Of a stretch of DNA of 32,160 nt, positions 1-7,042 are shown piece by piece. The DNA is from an uncultured Thermomicrobiales bacterium (GTDB lineage: Bacteria; Chloroflexota; Chloroflexia; Thermomicrobiales; UBA6265). The translations under genes and the position numbers were made by a program. The stretch spans positions 1-32,160 of the forward strand of contig CADCWI010000044.1 in the NCBI GenBank assembly GCA_902806355.1, given 5' to 3'. Under the pieces are notes generated by a model that saw only the letters and a list, made by a program, of their open reading frames with translations, did not search any database and had not been told where the DNA came from. The first letter of the stretch is position 1. Each line of letters begins with the position of its first letter.

Positions 1-800
1 ATAACCACTATCGCCCAAACGATCGGTTTCTCCCGAAGACGCATGGCCTGCCATCGAAGATCCACGAGTTGGCGACAGTTTTCGGCGAACTGGGCAACGC
101 TCCACTCACTCAGGCCGAAGAGCCGGATCTCCTTCGCTGCCGGCGGGTCCACGGCCAGTCGATACGTGTACTCCGACTGCCGTTGCGCAGACTGAACGCG
201 AACATCCAACCGTGAACTGTTCGCGCTGTCCCGCAAGATCCAATGCGTCGAAATCCATGCCGAGCCAATCAGCAGGGCTACCCACCAGCGATAGGATGCG
301 AGAACTCCCATCTGTCCCAGTGCAAAGACGAATTCCACCAGACCGCCAGCGATGATGCCGATGGAGATGTCCATGGGTGGGGCCGATCGGCCGGTGTCGA
401 AATCCTGTGCCACCGCCAGCCTGTCCGTCAGCTCGCTCGATTCCATGTGACGAAGACCATCGGGGGTGAGCGTTGCATCCAGCAGCTGATCCTGCAGGTA
501 GGTCGACATCCTGTCTCCCAGGTTCACGCTTACCTGGGTGTGGACCGCAGCCAAAATCTGGGCCAACGTGAACACGATCGCTACGACAATGAGTCCGCGA
601 GTCACGTCACCTGAATCGTCGACCGACGTGACGACATCTCCGATCGCCAGGACAAGCGCGATCGGGAGAAGTCCACGAGCGACGATCAAGCCCATCCACG
701 TGATCGCAAGCCCACGGCTAGCTCGTGACAATGCTCGGAAGAATCGCCACTGGTTGCCGGAGGTTAGCCTGGTAATCCGAGCACTTCCACCAACAGCCAC
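1..800 (-). CDS. ABC transporter, membrane-domain N-terminus (partial)
   Basis: The minus strand is open from a GTG at 800 to the window edge, giving 266 residues of an incomplete protein. It has about four hydrophobic segments (near residues 27-50, 65-90, 140-165 and 170-190), the pattern of the six-helix membrane domain of type-I ABC exporters. The stretch KEIRLFGL near residue 235 is typical of the cytoplasmic loop of this family (known from family). The ATPase domain would lie to the left of the window. The start was chosen because AGGAG stands 8 nt before the GTG. The frame stays open further upstream, but that part has no membrane-domain character. Substrate cannot be told. Confidence 0.75.
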   Translation of the reverse strand, partial: MAVGGSARITRLTSGNQWRFFRALSRASRGLAITWMGLIVARGLLPIALVLAIGDVVTSVDDSGDVTRGLIVVAIVFTLAQILAAVHTQVSVNLGDRMSTYLQDQLLDATLTPDGLRHMESSELTDRLAVAQDFDTGRSAPPMDISIGIIAGGLVEFVFALGQMGVLASYRWWVALLIGSAWISTHWILRDSANSSRLDVRVQSAQRQSEYTYRLAVDPPAAKEIRLFGLSEWSVAQFAENCRQLVDLRWQAMRLREKPIVWAIVV

Positions 801-1167
801 CTCACTCGCTCCTCGAATGAACGTCAGGAAACCGGGTGAGACACACTGGGATCCGTCACGCGTGGAATGTGATGGTGAGCACCGATCAATCTCGGCGCAT
901 CCCGGCCCTCCGTTCACATGCCTGACGGGTTCTGCCCCTGCCAGAGGGGAGGCGGCGGCCGGGATCCGTCAGAGGCGAACGAGCAGCACTGGAGAGGCCG
1001 CATTCGCTCATGAACAATCAAGACATAATTGAACAGCGGGGCCTGTCGTCGCGGAGTTTATCCCGAGCGGTGCGAATGGACTCTCCCTCGAAATGTCAGC
1101 GATGCAGTGTCGACAGTGCGGAGTAGAGCGCACCCGCGGCCCGCTAATAGCTTGTCAATCCTCAATT

Positions 1168-1215
1168 GTCATCCTGGCAGCCGCACTGTAGCGCAGCGAT
1201 GGGCCGCATCCGCTC
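1168..1215 (+). repeat. Dispersed intergenic repeat, copy 1
   Basis: The block begins with GTCATCC and ends with GCGATGGGCCGCATCCGCTC. The same core recurs at 1238, 4070, 5299 (inverted), 10929, 23803 (inverted) and 26498 (inverted, diverged). All copies lie between genes. Confidence 0.6.
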
Positions 1216-1237
1216 CATCCCTTCGGGTAGCTTGGGA

Positions 1238-1290
1238 ATGGGCCGCATCCGCTCAATGGCTTCGCGATTGCCTGTGAGGGATCTCGACAG
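1238..1290 (+). repeat. Dispersed intergenic repeat, copy 2
   Basis: ATGGGCCGCATCCGCTC recurs 39 bp after copy 1 in the same orientation. It is followed by GATCTCGACAG at 1280-1290. The inverted copy near 23.8 kb carries the same GATCTCGACAG at a similar distance from its core, so the shared unit is about 50-60 bp long. Confidence 0.6.
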
Positions 1291-1405
1291 TTGCGCCGCC
1301 GCCGATCCATCGATCGGCAAGACGCCGGCCGCATCGAGAGAGATCGTCCCGGCGAAATGACAGATCAAGGCTGACACACGCGCCAAGCCGAGTTGTCACG
1401 GCATG

Positions 1406-2608
1406 TTACCCAGTAGACATGGAGGCGTCGGGTTCGAGGAGAGCAATCGCCCGGTCGATGGCGGACGCGAGCCGATCCCGGTCGTCGAGCGCCTCTAGCA
1501 TGGTGTCGATCCTGTTCACCATCGCGAGCATCGTGTCGACATCGCGCGGCCGTTCGCGGGCCGACTCGAGCGCGGACCGTAGGTCCCCGAAATCGGACGT
1601 GGAGCGAGCGGACTCCAGCTCATCGCGGAGCCCCGCAAGTGGAGCGCTGGCGGCCTGAGGATCATGCTTCCCATACGGGCGGGGGGGCGGAATGAGCGTC
1701 CGCAGCTCCTCGACGAGGCGGCGGGCGCGATCGAGCGGGTCTTCGTCCTCCGCGCCGGGTTCTCCAGTTGTGTCTACGGTGTTATCCGCTTGTGCCGACC
1801 CGGCTGTGGCATCGACCGCCTCGGGCGAGTGCGGCTCCAGCGACAGGTCGGGAGCGCCATCCACACCTGTCGTCCCTTGTCCCGGCACGTTCCTTGCCGC
1901 CCTGGCGTACGATTCGTTCGAGTTCGAGCGTGTTGACGACCATCCGTCCGCGTCCTCGGGGAGCGAGAACGATTCCTCCTGGTCATGTCTCATGGGGGCA
2001 AACGGCTCCGTGGCCGGTTCCATCGTCAGCGGCGTGTCATCGTCGGCGACGCGATTGGCGGCGTCGCGTTCGGCATCCGTGATGGATGTCGCGGTTTCGT
2101 CGTCCGCCGTGGGCTCTAGACTTTCCGGCGTTCCCCATGTCCAGGTGAACTCCTCGGCCGAGGCATCGGTGTCCGTTGTATTGGACGGAGCCGACGTCGA
2201 TGCGGGCGCCTCGTCACGCTTGTCGACGATGAATACCCGGGGCTCCGCGCCGGACGATGGTTCGGTCGTCACATCGTCGCCTTCGTCGGTCACGGAGACG
2301 GGCACGGATGACGTCGGATCGCTGGGCGACGATCTCCAGCTCCAGGACGATGATTCCTGGGGCGATTCGTCTTCGGACGTGCCCCGCGCCGGCACGGTAT
2401 TCGAAGCGCTGAACCCATTGCCGGCGGTGTTTTCGTGACCGGCAGTTTCGGTGACCTCGACTACCCTGGTCGTGTCCGAGGCAGGCTGTCCGGCTGTCCA
2501 CTCGGACGTTGCGGTATTAGCGGAAACGTCGTTCAGACGCGTTCCGCAGGCCGTGCAGAACTTCGCGCCGGGCCGGACCGCCGCACCACAGTTCGAGCAT
2601 GTGTTCAT
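1406..2608 (-). CDS. Zinc-ribbon protein with long acidic low-complexity region
   Basis: 400 residues. The N-terminus is a small zinc ribbon with two CxxC pairs (Cys4, Cys7, Cys18, Cys21), as in the zinc-ribbon domains that start many bacterial proteins of unknown role. Residues of about 25-300 are rich in Asp, Glu, Ser, Thr and Pro and look disordered. The last 100 residues are helix-prone and charged (for example DRARRLVEELRTL) and could form a coiled coil. No membrane segment or enzyme motif is visible. It lies 147 nt downstream of the chromate transporter on the same strand, so co-transcription is possible but not shown. Function unknown. Confidence 0.75.
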   Translation of the reverse strand: MNTCSNCGAAVRPGAKFCTACGTRLNDVSANTATSEWTAGQPASDTTRVVEVTETAGHENTAGNGFSASNTVPARGTSEDESPQESSSWSWRSSPSDPTSSVPVSVTDEGDDVTTEPSSGAEPRVFIVDKRDEAPASTSAPSNTTDTDASAEEFTWTWGTPESLEPTADDETATSITDAERDAANRVADDDTPLTMEPATEPFAPMRHDQEESFSLPEDADGWSSTRSNSNESYARAARNVPGQGTTGVDGAPDLSLEPHSPEAVDATAGSAQADNTVDTTGEPGAEDEDPLDRARRLVEELRTLIPPPRPYGKHDPQAASAPLAGLRDELESARSTSDFGDLRSALESARERPRDVDTMLAMVNRIDTMLEALDDRDRLASAIDRAIALLEPDASMSTG

Positions 2609-2755
2609 CTCTGGCTCCTACTGGTGACGGGAAGGGCCCCGGCGCACGAATCCGCCGATGTGCCGACCATCATCCACCCCTGACAATTGATAGCGCAACA
2701 ATGGCATGCACCCGACCACGATGTCGACCCGGCTGGCTGGACTTCGCCCCGGGGA

Positions 2756-3913
2756 TCAGCCCACAAGGGAGAGCATCACGCTGATCGCGGCACCAGCCAG
2801 GATCAACAATGCCGAGTTGACCTTGAATCGCACCAGCAGCACCAGGGACACCACGCCCAGGATTGCGGTCAGGGGATCGACGATCGCGTCGCGGGAGAGG
2901 ATCACCGCGACGGCGGCCATCAGGCCGATCGCGGCCACATTGATGCCGTCCAGGACCGGGCGTATCCATGGAAGATCCGTCAGCCGGTCGAGCAGGGGAT
3001 GGGCGATCGCCACGAACACGAACGCGGGCAGGAAGATCGCGATCGTCGCGAGGATCGCTCCAGAGAACCCGCCGGCGAGGTAGCCAACGAACGTGGCCGT
3101 CGTGAACACCGGTCCAGGCGTGAACTGGCCAACCGCGATCGCATCCAGCAGTTGCCGCTCGGTGATCCAGCCCAAACGCTCGACGAGGTCGTTGCGGAGA
3201 AACGCGACGAGCACGTAGCCGGAGCCGTACAGCAATCCACCGATCTTCAGAAACGTCAGGAACAGTCGCGTTGCGCTGTAGGCGATGGTCGGGTCAGTGA
3301 CGATCGCCAGGCTGGTGGATCCGGTGGCAATGATGCCCACGAGACCGAGATGCCCGGACCCGGCACCTGGACGGGAGCGGGCATTGGCTAGCCACCGCGC
3401 CGCCGCGGAGATGATTGCGCCCCCGAACAGCAGCACGAGCTCGTTGATACCGAACACGTAGAGCGCGAACACGGCCGCACCCACGACCGCGAGTAACGCG
3501 TCCTTGATGGCGGTTCGTCCCAGATTCCAGACAGCCTGGAGGACGACTGCGAGCACCACGGGCTTGATCCCGCGGAGTAGCCACTCTCCTTCGGTGGTCG
3601 TTCCGTATGTCCCGTAGAGCCAGGCGAAGAGAAGGGTGATCGACGCCGCCGGCAGGATGAAGGCAGTTCCGGCGCCGACCAGGCCACGCCAGCCGCCCCG
3701 CTCCTGGCCTATGTGCATGACCATCTCGGTCGAGTTAGGGCCGGGGATCAGGTTGGTGATGCCGAGCAGGTCGAGATAGCGTTGGTCGCTCATCCAGCCA
3801 CGCTGCTCCACGACCTCCTGCCGGAGCATCGCGATGTGGGCGGCCGGCCCACCAAAGGCGATGCAGCCGAGCTTGAATGCAAGGAGGATCACGGTGCGGA
3901 GTGGTGACGGCAT
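2756..3913 (-). CDS. chrA: Chromate transporter, two-domain CHR family (ChrA)
   Basis: 385 residues from the chosen start. Two homologous hydrophobic halves follow each other, as in the long form of the CHR family. The first half carries FGGPAAH (residues 20-26) and IPGPNSTEM (56-64). The second carries the matching GQFTPGP and a GY/GG-rich helix. These are the hallmark motifs of ChrA, a membrane protein that exports chromate by a proton- or sulfate-linked mechanism in characterised members (known from family). Ten or more membrane segments are apparent. An in-frame ATG at 3943 would add ten residues, but only the ATG at 3913 has an AGGA in front at ribosome-binding distance. No chromate regulator is next to it, so the real substrate may differ. 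Confidence 0.9.
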   Translation of the reverse strand: MPSPLRTVILLAFKLGCIAFGGPAAHIAMLRQEVVEQRGWMSDQRYLDLLGITNLIPGPNSTEMVMHIGQERGGWRGLVGAGTAFILPAASITLLFAWLYGTYGTTTEGEWLLRGIKPVVLAVVLQAVWNLGRTAIKDALLAVVGAAVFALYVFGINELVLLFGGAIISAAARWLANARSRPGAGSGHLGLVGIIATGSTSLAIVTDPTIAYSATRLFLTFLKIGGLLYGSGYVLVAFLRNDLVERLGWITERQLLDAIAVGQFTPGPVFTTATFVGYLAGGFSGAILATIAIFLPAFVFVAIAHPLLDRLTDLPWIRPVLDGINVAAIGLMAAVAVILSRDAIVDPLTAILGVVSLVLLVRFKVNSALLILAGAAISVMLSLVG

Positions 3914-4485
3914 CGGTTCATCCTGGTAGAGGGCGAGTGTCATGTGCTGGCGGGACGGGTGTAGTGGCTGGTTTCATGCCGGCCATGTGCAGCGCGACCA
4001 TATCTTCACCGCCGCGATGACGAATGTCTCGACCGGGACGTGGTCGGTCCGGAAACCATGGTTGGCACAATGGACCGCATCCGCTCGACGGCTGAGCCAT
4101 CGATTATGGGCGGAATCGGCCCATCAGCTGCGTTGCCACCATCTGTCTGACTGGCCCCTGCACAGTGCGTGAAGATCGAGCCATCTCCTCAGCTTGCCCG
4201 GTTCACTGTTTCAGGAAGGACACCACAGGAGATTAACGAATGACCAAGGTCGTGGGAGGCATTCCATGAAAGGGCCATGCCGATTGCACCGGTTCAGCGC
4301 GAAGCTCCGCTCCACAGGGCCGACGATACATGGTCATGGCCTGCGCTAGCCGTCTGGTTGGCGTGTAGTTGGACCGTGCGTCAGCGATGCTGCGACAATG
4401 GCGAAAGGCAACTCCTGAAGGTGCGGCCTCGCATGGTTCCCGATATGGTCGAGCCCGGCATGACGGGCAGGAAGAGCGATACATC
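3914..4485. other. Intergenic region between chrA and the DUF1989 gene
   Basis: The two flanking genes are divergent, so both promoters should lie here, but no clear hexamer pair stands out. One repeat copy sits at 4063-4086. At 4230-4269 there is an AGGAG followed 8 nt later by an ATG that opens a 9-codon frame. Its stop overlaps a second ATG with GGAGG in front, opening a 27-codon frame ending at 4349. These could be leader peptides or chance. Confidence 0.4.
4063..4086 (+). repeat. Dispersed intergenic repeat, copy 3
   Basis: TGGCACAATGGACCGCATCC followed by GCTC. The left part TGGCACAATGGACC is shared with the inverted copy at 26498-26524, so these two form a subtype that differs from the GCGATGGGCC subtype. 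Confidence 0.55.
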
Positions 4486-5112
4486 ATGGCAAACGTGCTG
4501 GTTGGTCATCGAGCGGTCGCGGCTCGGCAGATCGAAGTCGGAACGGCGGCGGCCTTCGACATCCACGCCGGTCAATTGATCCAGATCATCGACCTGGCCG
4601 GGAGACAGGTCGCAAGCATGGTCGCCTTCGGTGGTGCCAATCGAGACGATGCCTTGTCGACATCGGTGACGCTGACGGCCAACGCCTCGCTGGTTCTCAA
4701 GATCGGCGACAAGCTCTTTTCTTCCCGGCGCAGTCCCTTGTTCGAACTCGTGGAGGACTCGGTCGGACGTCACGACATGCTGACAGCTGCCCTGCCCATG
4801 CCCAAGGCAAAGACGGACGAAGAGGATCAGAGCACGCACGAGGCACTTGTCCGCGCCGCCGCTGACGGCGGGCTCTCGGGGCGCCCGGTTGTCGATGCGA
4901 TCCACTTCTTCAAGCATGTGGTGATCAAGCAGCGGGGCGAGTTGGATGTCCGTGAGTCGTTCGCCGAGCGGAACGACACGGTCGTCCTGCGCGCGCTTGC
5001 CGACGGCACGATCGTGATAGCGAACGCCTATCCGGAAAAGAGGGCCGGGGTTGGCACCGTCAAGGCACCGAACGGCCGCGTCGGTCAGATCCTGGTACGT
5101 GTCTATCACTGA
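4486..5112 (+). CDS. DUF1989 (urea carboxylase-associated) family protein, cysteine-free
   Basis: 208 residues. The segment from residue 13 to 50 (AFDIHAGQLIQIIDLAGRQV) and the signature VEDSVGRHDM at residues 89-98 match the DUF1989 family, found near urea carboxylase and aminomethyltransferase-like genes in other bacteria. Typical family members also carry conserved cysteines in the second half, as far as I recall for metal binding. This protein has no cysteine at all, so it may be a diverged form with changed or lost activity. The ATG at 4486 is preceded by GGAAGAG at about 9 nt. The frame is open further upstream to 4369, but that part shows no family similarity. No urea or glycine-metabolism gene is nearby. 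Confidence 0.75.
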   Translation: MANVLVGHRAVAARQIEVGTAAAFDIHAGQLIQIIDLAGRQVASMVAFGGANRDDALSTSVTLTANASLVLKIGDKLFSSRRSPLFELVEDSVGRHDMLTAALPMPKAKTDEEDQSTHEALVRAAADGGLSGRPVVDAIHFFKHVVIKQRGELDVRESFAERNDTVVLRALADGTIVIANAYPEKRAGVGTVKAPNGRVGQILVRVYH

Positions 5113-5127
5113 TCGGGCGGTTTGCGA

Positions 5128-5229
5128 TTATCCGTAACGGAAGAGCAACTCGAGCACCCAGGCGATCAGGATCGCGGTCGCGATGGTTCCGCCGGCGAAG
5201 AAGTAGTTGGTTTCACGAAACAGTCGCAT
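5128..5229 (-). CDS. Small single-TM membrane protein (33 aa)
   Basis: A 33-residue frame too short for usual gene callers. It starts at an ATG at 5229 with AAGGGG 8 nt upstream and ends in TAA at 5128. The sequence begins MRLFRETNYFF, then has one hydrophobic helix (AGGTIATAILIAWVLELLF), then a short RYG tail. The strong ribosome-binding site together with a clean membrane helix argues for a real gene. It runs convergent with the DUF1989 gene, 15 nt from its end. Function unknown. Confidence 0.5.
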   Translation of the reverse strand: MRLFRETNYFFAGGTIATAILIAWVLELLFRYG

Positions 5230-5631
5230 TGCGAGTTCCCCTTGCCCGATGTGGTGGATGGCACGCTACGTACGTTGTCCACGGCTGATCGTTATTCGGA
5301 GCGGATGCGGTCCATCGCCCAGGATGACGGCAGAATGGGCGTCAGACACGGCAGAACGCATTGCACGCGATACTGAGTAGTCCAGACGGTCCTGACAGTT
5401 CGTACGATGAAACGGCGGTGTCGGGTTCATTCCTGGTGCGGAAGAGCACCTCAAGCCCGTAGACCCGATCCCAGCGACAAGGGCTGCCTCCGCGTGATTA
5501 CTGATCCTGTGTCGGATAGTGACCTCATGCGTGGACTGGCTCCACCGCAGAGATTCGATTCGAAGCTGGGCCCTGCACAGCTTCGACGATACGGACGATA
5601 CGATTGAACCTTCAAGGCGCGGACGCCGCCG
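5230..5631. other. Intergenic stretch between two small membrane-protein genes
   Basis: It holds one inverted copy of the dispersed repeat at 5299-5328. On the minus strand near 5435-5480 a frame reads YGLEVLFR, reminiscent of the VLELLFR end of the 33-aa protein. It might be a decayed duplicate, but the similarity is too short to be sure. Nothing else could be supported. Confidence 0.35.
5299..5328 (-). repeat. Dispersed intergenic repeat, copy 4 (inverted)
   Basis: Read on the minus strand this is GTCATCCTGGGCGATGGACC followed by GCATCCGCTC. It has the same order of GTCATCC and core as copy 1, with a shorter spacer between them. Confidence 0.6.
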
Positions 5632-5751
5632 TCAGAACAGCAGGCCGATCAGGAAGCCAGTGATTACCAGAATGCCGAAACTGACCGAGACGAGAGTGAC
5701 CATGTCTGCGGTATCGAGATCGACCCTGCCTCGCGACGGGAGTTCGTCCAT
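5632..5751 (-). CDS. Small single-TM membrane protein (39 aa)
   Basis: 39 residues from the ATG at 5751, which has an excellent GGAAGGAG 5 nt upstream. The first half is charged and soluble (MDELPSRGRVDLDTADM). The second half is a single hydrophobic helix ending the protein (VTLVSVSFGILVITGFLIGL and two more residues). The open frame extends further upstream to 5856, but that part has no such quality. Orientation is probably tail-anchored, with a cytoplasmic N-terminus (inference). It lies head-to-head with the ferrochelatase gene. Function unknown. Confidence 0.55.
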   Translation of the reverse strand: MDELPSRGRVDLDTADMVTLVSVSFGILVITGFLIGLLF

Positions 5752-6028
5752 GCTCGCTCCTTCCATACCATACGGTAATGATGCGCTTGCCTGACGCATA
5801 TCGGGGTTCTCCCGACACGCAAGCATGTGCTCGATATGGTACTCAATACATGACATGATGCGGGCTCAGGGTACGCTGCCAGTCGCGATCCAAAATGCTC
5901 CGACCGCACAGGTTCAGGATCCCATGCCGACGCCGCATGGTGGTTATGGATGGATCTTGGATCCGCTTGAGCAAGGCGTCCGTATAGATCGAGGGAAGCA
6001 GATCCCTCACAGGAAAGAAGGCTCGCGC

Positions 6029-7042
6029 GTGACTGTCCCGTCTCCCCCTACCAGCGAGGCCGCGTCCCGAATGCCAGGGACACCCAACAATCATCTCATG
6101 CTGATGGCCTACGGTGGTCCGGATTCACTCGACGACGTGCGTCCTTATTTGATGGACGTCCGGAACCATCGTCCGACATCGGATCACATCGTCGACGAGA
6201 TTACCGAGCGATACCGGCAGATCGGTGGCCGCTCCCCGATCCTGGAGTTGACGAACGCCGAGGCGGCCGGGATCGAGCGTGAGCTCAACGCCACTGCCAC
6301 TGATGGCGAGCGGTGGAAGGTCTGGGTCGCGATGCGGCACTGGCATCCGTTCATCAAGGACGTGATGGCGGAGATGGCCGAGGCCGGGGTGACGCAGACG
6401 ATCGGCCTGGTGATGGCGCCGCACTACTCGCGGATGAGCATCGGGGCGTATTACAAACGGGTCGAGGCGGCGGAATCGCCGATCGAGGTCGCCCCGATCC
6501 GGAGCTGGAACCTGCTTCCCGGCTACCTCGACGCGCTGACCGATCGGATCCGGACAGGTCTCCGGAAATTCCCCGAGGACATCCGTGCCGAGGTGCCGGT
6601 GATCTTCACGGCGCACAGCCTGCCGGAGCGCATTAGGGAATGGAACGATCCCTACGAGCGCGAGCTTCAGGAGACGGTCGCCGCCCTGCGCGAGCGATTT
6701 CCGGACCAACCCTCGGAATGGGCGTACCAGAGTGCGGCGATGACGCCGGATCCATGGCTGGGGCCCGATGCCAGCGAGGTCATCAGCCGCCTGCACGGGG
6801 AGGGTGTGCGCAACGTCCTGATCTGCCCGGTGGGTTTCGTCTGCGAGCACGTCGAGATCTTGTTCGATATCGACGTCGAGTTCACCCAGCACGCCAGCTC
6901 GCTGGGCATGCGCCTCGAACGGATCGACATGCTCAATGATCATCCGGCGATGCTCGCGGGTCTGGCGGGCATGGTTCGCACCTATGCGCAGGACGCGGGG
7001 TTGCTCGTGACCGACCCGGCTGGAGCACGTGTAGCGAGATGA
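6029..7042 (+). CDS. hemH: Ferrochelatase, coproporphyrin type (HemH/CpfC)
   Basis: 337 residues. It inserts ferrous iron into a porphyrin late in haem synthesis. The conserved His196 lies in TAHSLPE and the conserved Glu276 in EHVEILFD, matching the two catalytic residues known in the Bacillus subtilis enzyme. The N-terminus has MAYGGP with Tyr28, the form seen in Bacillus-type enzymes. RYRQIGGRSP, APHYS and TPDPWLGPD also match that subgroup. This suggests the coproporphyrin-dependent route, with iron going into coproporphyrin III. The open frame runs back to 5825, but the GTG at 6029 has AAAGAAGG 7 nt before it and agrees with the usual family length. The gene overlaps the next one by ATGA, so the two are translationally coupled. 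Confidence 0.93.
   Translation: MTVPSPPTSEAASRMPGTPNNHLMLMAYGGPDSLDDVRPYLMDVRNHRPTSDHIVDEITERYRQIGGRSPILELTNAEAAGIERELNATATDGERWKVWVAMRHWHPFIKDVMAEMAEAGVTQTIGLVMAPHYSRMSIGAYYKRVEAAESPIEVAPIRSWNLLPGYLDALTDRIRTGLRKFPEDIRAEVPVIFTAHSLPERIREWNDPYERELQETVAALRERFPDQPSEWAYQSAAMTPDPWLGPDASEVISRLHGEGVRNVLICPVGFVCEHVEILFDIDVEFTQHASSLGMRLERIDMLNDHPAMLAGLAGMVRTYAQDAGLLVTDPAGARVAR

Larger units (their letters stand above)
801..1405. other. Gene-free intergenic stretch with repeats
   Basis: No convincing gene was found on either strand. The part around 1010-1035 is AT-rich compared with its surroundings and may hold the promoter of the leftward ABC transporter gene, but no clean -35/-10 pair is visible. 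Two copies of the dispersed GATGGGCCGCATCCGCTC repeat lie at 1168-1290. Short open frames here have no recognisable domains. Confidence 0.5.

Noticed and set aside
243..1032. Plus-strand open frames over the left end
   Set aside because: They lie antisense to the ABC exporter fragment, which has membrane helices, a family motif and a ribosome-binding site. The plus-strand products have no such features.
1692..2438. Long plus-strand open frame opposite the zinc-ribbon gene
   Set aside because: Shadow of high-GC coding on the other strand; serine-rich low-complexity product with no domain.
2687..3391. 234-codon plus-strand frame opposite chrA
   Set aside because: Arg/Gln/Asp-rich translation typical of the antisense of a hydrophobic membrane protein.
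5825..6028. N-terminal extension of ferrochelatase to 405 residues
   Set aside because: No family similarity in the first 68 codons; the GTG at 6029 has a good ribosome-binding site and gives normal length.
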